From NCBI GenBank assembly GCA_024734495.1, contig JALMQS010000085.1, positions 21,233,539 through 21,297,538 of the forward strand: a stretch of 64,000 nt of DNA. The letters are read 5' to 3'. Positions 63,541 to 64,000 of the stretch are shown one piece after another (positions within the stretch are counted from its first letter, which is position 1; each line of letters opens with the position of its first letter). The position numbers and the translations under genes were made by a program. Source of the DNA: Forficula auricularia. Taxonomy: Eukaryota > Arthropoda > Insecta > Dermaptera > Forficulidae. A model generated the notes under the pieces. The model worked only from the letters and a program-made list of their open reading frames with translations. It searched no databases and had not been told where the DNA came from.

Positions 63541-64000
63541 CTATTGATATTTGTTATTCAAAAAAGATACCTAGTTATTAATGTAGAATTCAAATATTAC
63601 CCCTCTCCTCTAAACTCATTTTCTTTTTTTTTTTTTTATTCTCGGTATATTAGATTTTTAAATAATTAATTTCCTAAGTCCAGGGATTTAATTTTTGTTG
63701 TTGTTGTTGTTTTAATGATGAAGATGTAAAAAAGCAGAATGGTCACCCTGCTGCTTTTAGCTCGAAAAGACGAAATTAACTTAAAAACAAAAAGAGAGAG
63801 ATGAAAATTTTGAAATTTAAAGTTAAATTTAAGGTTAAAAGTACACTCTGTTAATTGTTTAATTAGTAATTTAAAAATAATATATTAGGGATATACCTAG
63901 AATGTAAACAAATATCTAATTATAGTTATTTTTCTATCCGCATTCGACTCATTGTTTCGCTATATGTTTATTTATTACAAATCGATCAAAGATTACACTG
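63541..64000. other. No gene recognised
   Basis: AT-rich; a TTG trinucleotide tract near 63697-63711. Probably interior of the hAT-like element. Confidence 0.4.

Overview
The window looks like AT-rich, intron-containing animal DNA, most likely from an arthropod. It has two recognisable conserved animal genes with eukaryotic splice sites and polyadenylation signals. Nearly everything else is transposon-derived: RTE-like and other LINEs, an R4/Dong-like LINE, Penelope-like elements, mariner, pogo-like, hAT-like, piggyBac-like and Harbinger-like elements, Helentron-like repeats and tRNA-derived SINEs. There are no operons, ribosome binding sites or CRISPR arrays. A run of 100 N at 62140-62239 marks an assembly gap. 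The species cannot be named from the sequence alone.

Genes. (1) A three-exon gamma-glutamylcyclotransferase (GGCT) gene on + at 8187-14281 encodes 183 aa. Intron 1 holds a tandem duplication and an almost complete RTE-like LINE in antisense; intron 2 holds a hAT-type MITE. (2) An uninterrupted Hikeshi/OPI10 coding region on + at 19475-20077 encodes 200 aa, with AATAAA and an A-run about 115 bp downstream. (3) A probable first coding exon on - at 844-1093 encodes an Arg-Gly-repeat, acidic and Gln-rich N-terminus of an unrecognised protein.

Layout. 0-6.5 kb: the RG-rich exon, a Helentron-like element with an internal minisatellite, and an RTE copy split by a second LINE. 6.5-14.3 kb: GGCT. 14.5-18.8 kb: an IS630-like fold-back element, a pogo-like element carrying a mariner, and a truncated R4/Dong-like LINE. 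19-20.2 kb: Hikeshi. 20-34 kb: hAT, pogo and Harbinger MITEs, SINEs and Penelope-derived DNA. 34-38 kb: a long inverted repeat with a piggyBac remnant, then a Penelope endonuclease fragment with a palindromic ribozyme pair. 39-47 kb: Helentron copies and a LINE interrupted by two separate insertions, one of them itself interrupted. 47-60 kb: G-tract repeats, two related long palindromes, a Penelope endonuclease, two more Helentron copies and another palindromic ribozyme pair. 60-62.1 kb: a third RTE copy with target-site duplications. 62.1-64 kb: gap, tRNA-like SINE, repeats.

The most interesting signal is a set of hammerhead ribozyme motifs (CUGANGA, hairpin, GAAA, short palindromic stem III, cleavage triplet GUC) in Penelope-derived repeats. 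Some occur as complete motifs on opposite strands of near-perfect inverted repeats. A second theme is the depth of element-in-element nesting. Target-site duplications and the matching flanks of interrupted elements allow a relative insertion chronology to be read directly. All family calls rest on motif recognition by eye; no database or folding program was run.
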